Assembly: GCF_000708205.1 (NCBI RefSeq)
Contig: NW_014575548.1
Location: 1 to 64,000, forward strand
Source of the DNA: Mixia osmundae IAM 14324
Lineage: Eukaryota; Basidiomycota; Mixiomycetes; Mixiales; Mixiaceae
DNA length: 64,000 nucleotides
Direction of reading: 5' to 3'
Position numbers and translations under genes: made by a program. This document shows positions 35,435 to 48,269 of the stretch, in pieces. The stretch's first letter is position 1, and every line of letters begins with the position of its first letter. The notes beneath the pieces are model-generated. The model saw only the letters and a program-made list of their open reading frames with translations, ran no database searches and was not told where the DNA came from.

Positions 35435-36486
35435 ATGGCACCTCCACCCAGTCGCTCTTTGTTTTTATCTAAGTTGCACGCGTAAGCAGCAGGCTCAGAT
35501 TTGTCCGGCCACACTGCTGACATGCTGTGCAGACTGCTTGATGCATCTACGGAAGCAGACGATGTACATTGGTACGGTGACGACGGTGTCTTTCGAGTAA
35601 CGAGCAACTCTGCGAGAGCTTGCGAAGCGCTCGCCACTGCATGGGCTTTCAGCTCTCTTTCGAGCTTTGTCAGACAGGTAGGTCGGTCGATCTTCATATT
35701 CTTCAGCCTTTGACACACTTCGTAGCTCAATTATTACGGCACGACCCGGGTATCGGATCGCCGTCATGCAAGTCAGCGGACCAAGAATGCGCCTCACGAA
35801 GGCTATGTTGTCTTCAGGTAGCTCATGATCTCGCCATCAAGCGAGCAGCGCTGACTCGCAACGACAGACATCCCAGCGGATATTTCTTGCCAAACCGTCC
35901 AGATCTCGTCACTAACATCTCCCGACGCACGCGAAAGAAGCGCGCACGCGGCAGTGCACCCGCGACTAGGCGAACGACAGCTGCTGCTGCACGTACTCGC
36001 TCGGCAACAGCAATCGCAGACTTTGCGCAGAAGATGGCAGTCTCTGTTAACGCTCGCGATCTCGCCATCCATGATCGTAGCTCGATCTCTGTCTCGACGA
36101 GTAGCAGCAGTCCATCTCTCGGCAGCGGCCCGTCAACATTCTATCTGCCTTCCGTCTCATCCGGCCCGAACAGCTACTACTCGTCTGTCGGTAGCTCGCC
36201 TATCTCGCCCGCTGTGCCCGACTTCTCGATGCCGACTTTCTCGCTCTTTGACGCTCAGGAAACGTCCTTTGCCTCGCAAGCCGATCATGCCCACGTCCTC
36301 TTCTCGCCTGTCGAAAGTGATGTCAGATTTTCGCCCTCGCAGCTGCAGCTATCGAGCTACAACAGTGCCGACTGTATGACGAACTTCAACGAAGAGGCGA
36401 ACTATCCTTCGAGCTTCGATGTGGCGTACAGCTCACCCGTATTCCAAGATCATACGAGCATGATGTGGCCATCGCCTTCGCATTAG
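35435..36486 (+). CDS. HSF-type DNA-binding domain transcription factor
   Basis: Exons 35435-35481, 35533-35677, 35726-35817 and 35868-36486 give 300 aa. The HSF winged helix is spread over all four exons: SLFLSKLHALLD (helix 1), VHWYGDDGVFRVTS (W and GxxF), FSSLSSFVRQLNYYGTTRV (recognition helix, where Hsf1 has SSFVRQLN-x-YGF), then YVVFRHPSGYFLPNRPDLV with the final RRTRKK basic patch. The C-terminal 170 residues are Ser-rich and contain no heptad-repeat coiled coil or receiver domain, so it is neither a typical Hsf1 trimer nor Skn7. The first exon and its ATG were chosen because they restore helix 1. Its stop lies 120 bp from that of the convergent P450 gene. Confidence 0.85.
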
Positions 36487-36605
36487 AGTTGCAAACGACT
36501 GGCATACATGATGGCACAATACATAAGGCGCTACGGAGGCGCAAGTAATGCAAATGGCGAGGGTGTCTATAGACTTTGCTCTGAATAAAGCGACCATGAC
36601 GATTT

Positions 36606-38400
36606 TCACTGAGCTTTCTGTACGCGCGATACTCGCAACGGAAGCTGTGTGCCCGCCTTTGCTTCGCCGCGCACGAGCGGTTTGCTGACCAAGAAACTGC
36701 GTGCGTATATCTCTGTGCCGCCTTCGTCACGCTCTGCGAAAGAGCAGTGCTGTATTGCGACGGAGATGATTGCTTTGAGCTCGAGCACTGCGAATCTCCA
36801 ACCTATACATGCTCTCGAGCCGCTCAAGAAACTGTGCCTTCGTGTGAGCGATGCCACCAATGATAAAGGAGAGCCGTACGAGAGTTGGTGAGCCCAAAGG
36901 AAGCCTTTCGTGCCATCTGCGACCGATTCAGGTAGATTGAACCACCTATCGGGATTGAATTTCGAGGCGTCCGGTCCCCAGATGGTCTCGTTGCGGTTGA
37001 TCGTATAAATTGACATGAAGATGGATTGACCGGGCATGACATGAATAGTATCTGTCATCTCGCCATTGGGCAATCTGTAAGGTGTCGAAACCGGAATGTG
37101 GTCTTCCTTTGCTACGCCTCGAATCGTACCAGAGACGGGCGAGTCGAACCGCATGATTTCTTTGCAGATCGCATCGAGATAGGGCAGCTTTTCGAGCGTT
37201 TCTGGCTCGATCTCGGCTAGACCTTGACGCTCTGCTTCTGCTTGAGCTTCGACGATCTCTGCACGCAGGCGTGTCTGAATCTCTGGGTTCTGCGCAAGAC
37301 GGAGTAGTGTCCAAGTGGCAGCCGTAGAAGTTGTCTCCTGACCGGCAAGCAAGAACGTGGTCATCTGGGACATGACTTCGTCGTCATCCATTCTGTCGCG
37401 GGCTTTGAGACTGGAATCGAGATTGGACCGCACGAGAAGGCTCATAAGGTCCCTGGCTCCCTTGACAGACGAATCACTCTTCTCCATGCGCTCCTGCTCC
37501 ACTTTTTTCTTTTCGTCAAAGATCTTACGAGACTCTCGCGCTCTGATGCGCATAGACTCTCGCATGACTTCGACTCGTTTGTTCGGTATGAGCGCCAAGA
37601 ACGGTAGCGCGCGAACGACGAACATCATCGCAAAAGAAAGCACAGAGGGTTCGCCGAGGGACTTTGTCATGCTCTGGAATGACTTGGCAAGCGCGTTGTC
37701 GTCATTCTCCAATGAGCCAAACTCGTAACCCAAGCCTGCTTTGCCGATGACGTCCAGTGTGCACCGGTTGAGACCGAGCGAAACGTCAAAGATAGCATAG
37801 CCTTTTGGTTCAGCTGATTCGGCTTCTGTGGCGACCGCGTCAAGCCACTGAGAGAGCATAATTCGGGCCTTTGCCTGGAAGACAGGCGTGAGCTCTCTGA
37901 CGTGCGGCCAAGTGAAGGCAGGCGTCATGATCTTTCGCTGACGTTTGTGATCGTCGCCCTCGGCAAAGAGCAAGCCTTTGCCGAGAATCTTTGCCAGCTC
38001 GCCTCGCAGCGCATTAGGCTTGGGGTACGAATATGGGTTGCTGAGGAGGATATGGTTGACTGCTTTGACATCGCTGAGCAGCAATCGCGAGACGCCGAAC
38101 ATGAAATGGTAGCGAGCGTAGCCGCCATACTTGTCGAGCCATTCTTTCTGGAGAATGCCAGGTTCGGCAGCTACGATCTCGGGCAGATTGCCGAGGATGA
38201 TCGACTTGCGCGGCGGTCCGGGTAGGTGACGGATCGAGGAGAGGTAGTAAGGCGTTATGTAGAGCTTGTAGAAAGCATAAGAAGCAAGCAAGATCGATGC
38301 GTATCTGCACACATCACAAGTCAGACCATGCCACGTTTATCTATTGACCCGCGTGCATGCCAAATTGGGCGAATCGGCTGTCAGGCATGGTGAGCTCCAT
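36606..38400 (-). CDS. Cytochrome P450 monooxygenase
   Basis: Haem-thiolate oxidase anchored to the ER. Inferred exons 38400-38357, 38304-36880 and 36831-36606 encode 564 aa. An N-terminal hydrophobic segment (ILLASYAFYKLYI) is followed by the proline hinge HLPGPPRKS. The I-helix motif AGQETTS, the K-helix ExxR (EIMR), FNPDRWF, and the haem loop FLSGSRACIGWRF with the Cys ligand are all intact. The 48-nt intron just before the haem loop is GT-AG. The first exon is inferred: the main frame has no ATG before its first acceptor, and a 52-nt intron with a GC donor (GCACGC) is the only join I found that keeps frame. Substrate unknown. Confidence 0.85.
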
Positions 38401-38675
38401 TACAGCTACTGATCGAGTAGCTTGGCGATGATGTGCGGAGGCGAGTGACAGTCGCCAGAGGAGCTCGCGCCCAGGGAAAGCCTGTTGTAAAGACGGCGAC
38501 TTTCGAGCTCAAGCCGATCAGAGGAAGACGCGTCATGCAGAGGCGGAGCGGCTCAGTTCGGCGCATAGGAATCCCGAGATAGCGCCATTTGTCAAGCCTA
38601 TGACATGACGTGACACTGGCTTGACACGACAGAGAGGTGAATTGCGCAGCCCAGTACAACCAGAAGCACGAACGC
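38401..38675. other. Upstream region of the P450 gene, no gene seen
   Basis: About 275 bp between the inferred P450 start and the end of the mitochondrial SSB gene on the same strand. A long minus-strand frame covers it but is only the unspliced read-through of the SSB gene. No motif is recognised. Confidence 0.4.
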
Positions 38676-39431
38676 TCAGAGCAAAGCCTCCTTGTCCTCC
38701 GCGCCGTCCTTACGCCTTGGCTTTTGCAGCACATCAATGCGCTCTGTTGATCCTGTGTCAGCTTTGAGCAGTACGCACAGAAGCTGCATGACTGACGGGC
38801 ATTGAGGAAGACGTTGGCGTAGGTCTTGCCGTCGTCCGTCTTGACGGCCGTGGGCAGGTAATCAGCTTCAACATTGACGAGTGTGCCCGGTTCGAGGTTC
38901 TGCATGTACTCTGACTCGGCAATCTTGTAGCTGATCACGTCATGCCATGATGTGACGTTCTCAGCCGGCGCACCATCCTCGCCTGGACGAGTCACTGTTG
39001 TGAGCGACGTGCGCTCATGCAAATCGAGACGTACGACGAGGGCCACGACGAGATGTAGCGATGACGAACCGGGTGAAGGGCTGTCCGCGCTTGTCTGTGC
39101 CGGTCACCGGAGGCGTGCCGAGTCTACCAATGAGCGTCAATTTGGCGACATGAGACGCCGAAGTCGCGCTGAATGCCTGAAAGCACGATCAGGGCGTCAG
39201 CTCTGGCACGACCACGCGCAAGATGTCCAGTCGTAGCAGTCATGGGCTATGGAGGGCGTCGACCGCCGTGCGAAGCTGTCATTGAGGGCCGGAAGGACGA
39301 AAGCGGGACGGGAAGCGCGAAGCTCTTCGTGAGCGACATGCCAGCTATGTCTGTCGACGAGAGCTGAGCTTGTGTGTGTCACTTACTCTTCGCTGTTGGG
39401 ACGCTACCCGTGAGAGTCTGCTGATGGCCAT
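38676..39431 (-). CDS. RIM1: Mitochondrial single-stranded DNA-binding protein
   Basis: Binds ssDNA in mitochondrial DNA replication. Exons 39431-39387, 39176-39050, 38994-38797 and 38743-38676 give 145 aa, the usual size. MAISRLSRVASQQRR, ending the first exon, is a classical basic mitochondrial presequence. The OB fold follows: LTLIGRLGTPP, GQPFTRFVIATS, NVTSWHDVISY and LEPGTLVNVEADY, finishing NVFLNAQRIDVLQKP. The first intron is 210 nt, four times the local norm; the others are 53-55 nt. All are GT-AG and the summed exon length keeps frame. Identity is firm although the unspliced frame looks unlike an SSB. Confidence 0.88.
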
Positions 39432-39637
39432 TTCGCGCAAAGTCTGAGCGTCTGTCTCTTCGTAGAGTGCAAGAGCGCAGAGGACGCGCCCGACTACCAG
39501 GGGCTCACAGCCGAATTCAAGTAGTCAGCTTGATGATTTCGTCTGCGCTCGCCCTCACTCCATTCGAGTTGCCCGCGGGCATCTGCTGTCAGCACGACTT
39601 GATCTTTCTCGCAATCTAGCGCGCAGAGTCGAATGCA

Positions 39638-40739
39638 TTACTTTGAGACCAGCATACGGACGGTAAGGTAGTTCGATAGTATGGCAGCTTCCCTGAAGCA
39701 GATCGAGCACTGACTGCCACCAAAAGCAAGGGCGAGGATGTTGAGAGAAGGCCAACTTGGCGCACAGCTGAGGAAGGTTGCAGCATTGAGGTGAAGCAAG
39801 CTTTCGCGGTGTGGTCCAAAGCGGAGATTGATCTGCTTCACTGCGGGCAAAGCGAAATGAGTCAGAGTGAAGCAAGCCAGTTGATGCGTGTGCCACAAGG
39901 TGAATGTCTCAAGCCTGGGGAGTGGATAAGTCTGCTTGTTCGTCATCATCGATGCGGCGAGCGCAGCCGCGTCGAGCTCGATCTCTTTGATATTGAGTCC
40001 TTGTATAGGCATTCCGACGAACAAGCCTGTTCTCCTGCCGTGAGCCAAAACAGACGACAGACGGCAACTCACCTCTCATGATGACGACATCGAGGTTCGA
40101 CAGGTTGGAAAGAGCGAGACTCAATCTTGCAGCGGCGAATCTGAGCCATTCTGAAATCTCGTGCAAGCGGGATGCCCAATCTTTTTGATGGATTTCGACA
40201 AATCGCAAGTTTGCGCAATGTTCGAGCCAAACAGCAAGCGATACGATATGATCAGACTCGACAGCATAAGTCACTTTGATCGCCACAAGACGCAACGTCC
40301 ATCTCGGCTGTCGAAAATCGAAAGTGTGACGAGCGAGCGACCAAGCGCTGAGATCCAACTCGATGACACGCAGCTGTGCGAACGTGGCCAATGCAGCGCA
40401 GAAGTATTCGCAATCATCTTTGGCGGTCATCATCCACACGCCCGCAGTGAGTCGTCGGGCGACTGTAAGGATTGCCGGATTGCGCGTGAATCCTTTGTAT
40501 AATTCAGCAGGTCGCAGTGACGAGCATGTCTGACCCTGAAGCCGGATGTGCTACTGTGCTTGTCAGCTATGGTGCTGGCTGAGAGATGAACTTGCTGTGA
40601 AGAGCGCTCGGAGGAGCGATGTTCGAGTCGATTTGCACACGAGGCTCATTGAAAGTCGTGACTGCTTGTCGCTGTAGTACATTATGCGATTGCGTATCTC
40701 CTCGGGAAGTGTCTCGAACCAGATCGCTTGAGCAGACAT
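39638..40739 (-). CDS. F-box protein with leucine-rich-like C-terminus
   Basis: Probable SCF substrate receptor, 336 aa from exons 40739-40596, 40550-40073 and 40026-39638. The N-terminus is a good F-box (WFETLPEEIRNRIMYYSDKQ, then LVCKSTRTSLLRALF). The rest alternates hydrophobic strands (LRVIELDLSAW, LRLVAIKVTYA, LRFVEIHQ, NLDVVIM, IKEIELD), which resembles irregular leucine-rich repeats as in yeast and basidiomycete F-box/LRR proteins. The first intron has a GC donor (GCAAGT...GTAG, 45 nt); every in-frame acceptor is phase 0, and only this donor fits. An in-frame upstream ATG near 40836 would add about 32 residues but would almost touch the divergent Byr4 start. Target unknown. Confidence 0.75.
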
Positions 40740-40857
40740 GTCGACACGAGCTTGACGATCCGGCCAGTCGCCGATTGGCCGCGACGCGTCTGACAACAGC
40801 GAGAGCGACAGCCGGGCGACGACGATGAGAGATTGAGCCATTCCACAGCCCGGCAAG

Positions 40858-43095
40858 ATGGGCAAGTGGGACTCCGGAGAGGACGATGACGACTTTGGTA
40901 GCGATCTCGTCCTGCCTTCCGGTCGCTCGACACTCTCACTACAGTCCTCGACCTTTTCGCAAGCAACCCACTCGACCTCGGCCACATCCGTCACATCTGG
41001 CGACGACAGAGACGCTACGATCAAGCTCGGATCGGGAGTCAAGATCTCTTCGTTCAGTGAGCACGGTTCTGCTCGTCCAGGCGACGTCCACTTGGGATCA
41101 TCTGCCGACGACGACTGGGACAATGACTTTGCAGAGCCTGCTCAGCCTATGCGAGCGCCCGTCCTCATGGCTCCCCCTTCTGAGCCCCGATCGCTCAGAC
41201 ATAAGTCCTCAAAGCATGCCTTGGCTCAGGGAGCCGAGCCCATCAGGTTGAGGACGCGTTCGTCCACTGCTCAACTACGTGCACGCGCGATATCACAAGC
41301 CGATGTGCCGCCCGTACCCACCCTGCAGCACGACCGGAAGGGCTCGTCGAAGCAAGCGTCCCAAGCAGAAGTTGACTTCATTTTACCTTCAACGCTGGAA
41401 CGCATCTCTTTATCGCCCAGATTGTCAATGCGCGGCAGCTCGCCTCGTTCGAGCAAGGTCGAGCGAACGCGTCAGCAGTCCTCAAAAAGTGCGCAGAGCC
41501 ATCAAACAGATGACAGCGAGGCGTCCTTCTTCGATGACCTCGAGCTGCCGGATTATCTGGGCGGAGCACACACACCGCCCACATCTGAACATCCCTCGTC
41601 TGCTCCTCAATCGGCAAAGAAACCTCATTATGGCGATCTGCAGCGTGTACTCGATGACCGGATAAAGTCACGAGCGAGATTTGAAGAAGATGCAGAGCAA
41701 CATGCTAGTCCGAGACATCAGACGTTGCGCAAGATATCAAAGACGTACGCGGACGTACCAGATCTGCCCATAGAGGACGATTTCGATCTAGACGAGGACA
41801 AGCTCGTCCTGACTCGAAAGATGTCTCGTATGCGCTTAAGCGATGCCACGACGCCTCGTCGACCGGCCGTAAAGCCAGACTTATTTATCCCTCCTGCGCC
41901 CATTGAGACGCGTCTGCCTTCCAGTCGGTCATCGAAGAATCTGCTCACATCGACAGCCTCATCCGCGAGACTGGCGAGCAAGGCAAAGGAGCAAGCCATC
42001 CCAGCAGTTGAAGGTGAAGTTGCTCCAGCTCGCACATTACGACATAAGAAGTCACTCGGTGCCCTTCCTACATCAGGCGGCGCTGTGAAGCAACTCCGCT
42101 CGAAGCGATCAATGCCCGCTTTGCCTTCGTTCGATCCGGCAGCATTTGCTGCGATGCCGCCTGTGCCTGCAGTGCCCAAAGCGACGATCAGCACGACTCG
42201 AGCTAAGGCTCCGCCGAACTCAGAAGCGCTGCGTCGACCGAAGCGGACGCGTCAATATGGCGATGGCACGGAGCTCGATGGTCTAGCGGATCTCGATATA
42301 GACGCCGACCAGGAACGCAAGTTGCTTGTTCGACCTAGCTCAAGCAAACGTTTGGCCGAGCTTGGCGCGAAAGCCAGGCAAGGCAGTCCTGGCAGAGCGG
42401 AAGCGAAAAGTGAGAAGCGACCAAGGAAAAGTAGAGGGAAGGAACCTCATCTCATTCGCAATCTCACGGCTGCCGGTCTTTCGAAAGGTTCGCATCCGAC
42501 TGATCGAGCCGAGCTCGCTCGAGCTTACCTCGTGTCCGGTGAACAGTGCAAGGACAGATGACTTGGAATCCGATCGAAATGCGTTGGGATGGTAATGAAG
42601 GCGTCTTGCGCGACTTTGATCACATCGGCACTGCGTCTGCTCGGCCAGCGCTCATCGCGCCTGGTGCTTCGATCTCCCGAACAGGCAAAGGCAGCGTACG
42701 CGTTGTCGGCAATATGGTCTTCGATCCGCTATCGATGAGCTGGCATAGCTCTGCACCGGAAGAAGAGGAAGACATTGACTGGGGCGCCGATTTGGCAGAC
42801 GATGAGGCAGGCTTCAAGTCGTCCGCAAAGCTGTCCCAATGGAGCACCACTTCCGCAGGCTCGTCTTCACTCTCGACGTCTGTGCTCAAAGCGCATTCTG
42901 GCGATGATCTCGCCAAAGCTTCGCTGGCCGCTGACAAGCGACACAGAGACGAGATGCGACCGTGGCAGTTCCAACATGCTGGTAGCACTAGAGAGGATCG
43001 CTCAGTTCTGTGGCATATTCGAAAGGTACATCTCAAACCTTGCGCACAGATTGGGAGAGCTGACTGGTGGGACCCAGATTGTCATGGACATCTGA
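40858..43095 (+). CDS. Byr4/Bfa1-type septation checkpoint protein
   Basis: Part of the two-component GAP (with Cdc16/Bub2) that holds the Spg1 GTPase inactive and blocks septation. Exons 40858-42487, 42547-43025 and 43078-43095 encode 708 aa. The acidic start (MGKWDSGEDDDDFGSDLVLP) and the DDWDNDF motif are typical. The middle is low-complexity with repeated RxLRHKxS-type segments. The conserved C-terminus reads PHLIRNL, then after the first intron GQMTWNPIEMRWDGNEG and VVGNMVFDPLSMSWHS, followed by EEEEDIDWGADL. The last exon has only 18 nt (IVMDI and stop), placed by a 52-nt GT-AG intron with a good branch site (GCTGAC). Location at the spindle pole body is inferred from relatives. Confidence 0.88.
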
Positions 43096-43139
43096 GCATG
43101 CGTGTAGACTGTACAACAGGATGTGTCAATGTATCCGCA

Positions 43140-44109
43140 CTAGCTCAGCAGGTCGAGCTCTTCATTTGCGATGAGCTCGTACAGCCAGTGAAAGAGGGCC
43201 GCGCCAGGCAATCCAACGACGTTGCTGTAGTCACCCGAAATGGACCTGACGAGCACGCTCGCTTTGCCTTGTATGGCATATCCGCCAGCGCGATCGAGCC
43301 CTTCCTCAGAGTTGACATATGCTTGTAGTACTTCTGTCGGGTTCTCGGCAAATTCGACGGTCGTTGTTTCTAGCAATGTTTTGATGACATAGCCTGGTGA
43401 TGTAAGACACGGTATCACTGCGGAGATGTCAGACTTGCTCTTGGGGTTCGACTCATGCATGAGCTTACCGAGCACGATGCCTGTTGCGACTTGGTGAGTG
43501 CGCCCGTTGAGCTCGAGGAGCATTCGCATGTTTTCGGCCTTTGTGCCTGGCTTCTCTAGTATCGCATGATCGAGTAGCACGACCGTGTCGGCTGAGAGAT
43601 CGGTTCAGCTACGCTGTGAGCTGCGCACCGCACCTACCGCCAATCACAAGGTCGGGTGCGTCTTCAGGCGATTGCTCCTGCCAAGCGCGTCAATGCGAAT
43701 GGCAATGCTTGAGCGAGGGGCTTACGACTAGCCGCAAGTAGACCTCGAGTGCCTTCTCGGATGCGGTCGCAACGGCATAAGCACCGAGACCGAGCTCATC
43801 ATCAGCGAATGAATCGTGAGGCAAGTTCTCGCTGAATGTCGAAGGAATAATCTCTGGCGCGAGCCCGATCTGCCTGAGGATCTCTGACCGCCTCGGGGAC
43901 GCCGATGCAAGGATGACTCGCTTGTCTGACAGCGTGCACCTCAGCAGACGCCCGCGCGTGAGAACGAGCAGGCTTGCCTGCGAGGAATGTATGAACGGGC
44001 GTGTCGAGCGCGCCAGGTGCGATGCAAGTCTACGCAACCCGATGGGTCAGCTGTGTGACACTCAAGTGACTCGACGGACCCTTTGGGGCAGCAACTTGGC
44101 AGTAGACAT
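43140..44109 (-). CDS. Maf-like nucleotide pyrophosphatase
   Basis: Maf/HAM1-like fold enzyme that removes non-canonical nucleoside triphosphates such as dTTP/UTP derivatives. Inferred exons 44109-44080, 43977-43726, 43677-43638 and 43591-43140 give 257 aa. VILASASPRRSEILRQIGL carries the conserved SxSPRR substrate loop, and DLVIGGADTVVLLD holds the catalytic Asp; AGGYAIQGKAS is the C-terminal signature. The first exon (MSTAKLLPQR) is inferred because the main frame opens on TTG; it needs a 102-nt intron. The N-terminus before VILASA is basic and could act as a mitochondrial signal, but this rests on the uncertain first exon. Stop codon lies 44 bp from the convergent Byr4 stop. Confidence 0.83.
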
Positions 44110-44124
44110 GCTGACGATGAGTGA

Positions 44125-45634
<1,510 letters not shown>

Positions 45635-45691
45635 ACCCCATTGCATATTGAAACATTCTTATAGCCCTTTTGGGTATCTTTGTACGCTAGG

Positions 45692-47826
45692 CTAGGCTTC
45701 TGTCTCGAGGGAACGTGTGAGACTACGGAAGATATCGAGTCGTCCGATCGAGTATGAGAGGTAGTCGAAATCAGCAGCGGCAGCTTGCTGTGCTGGTGAA
45801 GGATCCTCGACAGCAGCGCCAGAGACAGAGTCGACGATATCGCCACTCTTTGATCGTTCGAGATGGGGTCGATCCGTTTCCTCTGGTCGAGCATGAGCTT
45901 TGTAGCCAGTCGTCGTCCATTCGTCAATCTTTGCAACGATTTCGTCTCTTGCTTGTATGATGCCCCAGACACACCACATGGCATGAGAGGAAGGTGCCCA
46001 TACGGTCACTTCTTCTTCCAGTCGGAGCACACGAGCATCTTCTCGCTTGAGCGATCGGGCAGCAGTAGCAGGATCATCGAGATCGTCGGTGACCACATCC
46101 GTACCACCATCGCTTCCGATGTAAGCACGGTAGAACCGGCGACGCTCTTCTGGTGAAGGGTAAGGTGCATGGGTGAGCGTATGCGACAGCGTGTTGTGCT
46201 GATAATCGGTTTGGAATTCGACAAAGTGATTGGCGATATCGAATCCCCGTGGATTGAGGCTCGCATATTCAAAGTCACTGCTCGTCAAGATCAGAACAGC
46301 CCACACAAGACAGGACAGAGACAAACATGACGGTCAGAGCCTGATGGGAAACGCGGAGACCCCCTGCAGCGACAAGCTTCTCGGGATCAAGAGCGCCATC
46401 CTTGGGCGCGAGAATGAGCAGATTGCCGCATTGTGTGTCATTGTGAGCAAAGACGCGTTTGCTTTTGCCGTTCTTCATCTCCCAATCTCGCAGCCAGGCT
46501 CTGTAAGCTTTGACTTGCTGTTCGAACAGGGGCAAATTGAAGCTTCGTCTAAAGGCGAGCATGTGAGCTGGCGACTGCAGAGGGTTGAGATGAGAACCAT
46601 CAGGCAGCGGATGGACCGTCTTGTCGTCCTTGGCGACCATCGTGTCGAGCTGATCAAAGTCTTTGAAAACCCGTTTGGCTTCGCGGGTCCATCGCGTGAT
46701 GTTTTCCCACACGGCGAGATTGAGCTTCGCTCGTCTGCCGCTGCTGGACGAGCTGCCTCTGCGCGATCCGACCTTGGATCGCTTCTTGTTGACAGCATTG
46801 GACTCGCTCGTACCAGTCTGTGCCGCAAGCGCTGGCGAAGGGGGCACAGATCGCGAGCCGAAAGAAGAAGCTGAGTAGGACGAGCCGAAGCTGAATTCGG
46901 ATGACTGGGAATTCAGAGATATGCCGGAAGCATTGCTTGCGCGGTCGTAGATAGGCGGTCTGATAGGCTCTGTCTGAGATGACGTGTCTACGCTGTTAGA
47001 TCTCGAAGGACCGTTTGAGGCAGGCTCGGGCAGGCGCATCTTATTGACATCGACAGTGTGGAGTTCCTTCATTCTCCTTCCGATCCATCTCGACATTTTG
47101 TGGTCCCTCATCTCGAGACGATCCAGTGGCCTGGACTCGAAATACTCTTCTACTCTGCCATTCTCGAACGTGCCGAAGATGCGTGGTCCGATTCCGTAGA
47201 CGGCCGAGAGCGTGTGGAGGATGTGTAGCTCGGTCTGTCGAGAGATGAGCGCGCCCGAGGAGGGTCCATAGATACGCAAGAGGATGGTAGGCGGTGGCTG
47301 AGGCGCGAGTGGGTAGGAGATGAAGAAGACGGCATTGGTGAGTGAGCCGGAGACTTTGTGGATGGACAGATCCTCTGCGCCCAAGTCTTTGGGCAAGCCA
47401 TCCCAGCCTCCGATGCCGAGATCGTCTCTGAGCAAGCCGAGCAGCTGTGTAGCAAATCCGGGCGTCTTGTAAAGTCTGTCATAGTCCGCTATGAGCATTG
47501 ACAGTGATAGGCAAAGAGATGAAAGAGACTGACTTGGTCGTGAGGACTTGGCTGCTTCTCGGAACGCCATAAGTGTGCACGCTCTCGTGTTCGAACGTGC
47601 CTTGGCCTTCTTCATCATCTTCCTCCTCGTCCATCTCTCGCCCACTGCTGCTATCCTCTTCGTCGTGCAAAGACAAAGTCGACAATTTGCGGTCGCCGGC
47701 CTCGTCGAGGCTGAAGAGCTCGACATCGTCCACCAATCGTTCGTCAGGCTGAGGGTAGACAAGCGGCGAGCGCGCATAGCCTGCCGAGCGAGTACTGTCA
47801 CGTCCACAGGTGAGCAAGGGGAGCAT
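45692..47826 (-). CDS. Choline/ethanolamine kinase
   Basis: First step of the Kennedy pathway, phosphorylating choline or ethanolamine. Exons 47826-47534, 47475-46327 and 46277-45692 encode 675 aa. IHKVSGSLTNAVFFIS is the nucleotide loop, VFAHNDTQCGNLLIL is Brenner's motif with the catalytic Asp, and VIDFEYASLNPRGFDIANHF, rebuilt across the last intron, supplies the metal-binding Asp. A Ser-rich insert of about 110 residues lies between the lobes and the N-terminus is acidic, both longer than in animal enzymes. The start ATG (MLPLLTCG) is the best available; the frame continues upstream without another supported ATG, so the true start may differ. It ends 57 bp from the convergent SFA1 stop. 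Confidence 0.87.
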
Positions 47827-48063
47827 ACCGACCAATAAAAAAAGGGTGGGGCGTACCTCGCTCCTCGTGAATGCGATCTGCTGCTTGTTGCGAGCAAGGG
47901 TGACGCGGTGGGACGAGTCAGAGGCGACACGGGTCCTCCTGACGGTGCGCTCATCCTCGCAGCCGAGCGAGGAGCGTGACCTTATCAGAATTTTGGTGTC
48001 AATCACGCGCAACGCGGTCAAAGCTTGTCGAGTGTTTGGCGCCTGCTCGAGCGCTGGCGGAGG

Positions 48064-48243
48064 ATGAGCAACTTCTTCACCGCAAGAAAGCTGCAGGCAC
48101 CCGTTGCTGCCTTCACGATGGTGTTTGTCCTCCTGGCATTCGTGCGCACGAGCATCACTAGCGCACGACAAAACGCTCGGGCAGAGTCCATCAAACGTCA
48201 GCCTGGCATCGATGCACAGACTCGTCGATTGGGTCTCGATTGA
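48064..48243 (+). CDS. Small single-pass membrane protein, unknown
   Basis: A 59-codon ORF starting MSNFFTARKL, with one hydrophobic helix (APVAAFTMVFVLLAFV) followed by a basic, Arg-rich tail (TSITSARQNARAESIKRQ). A second in-frame ATG at 48025 would add 13 residues. It fits neatly between the divergent choline kinase start and the convergent cyclin stop 26 bp away, which is the packing seen elsewhere in the window. The shape resembles short inner-mitochondrial assembly proteins, but no family is recognised. Could be chance. Confidence 0.45.
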   Translation: MSNFFTARKLQAPVAAFTMVFVLLAFVRTSITSARQNARAESIKRQPGIDAQTRRLGLD

Positions 48244-48269
48244 AACAACAACATGACTGCGCGGGCACG

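Noticed and set aside
38381-39046. 221-codon minus-strand ORF as an independent gene
   Set aside because: Its first part is SSB exon 3; the remainder is intron and downstream sequence read without splicing.
46230-46874. 214-codon plus-strand ORF
   Set aside because: It is the mirror of the choline kinase exon that carries VFAHNDTQCGN on the other strand.
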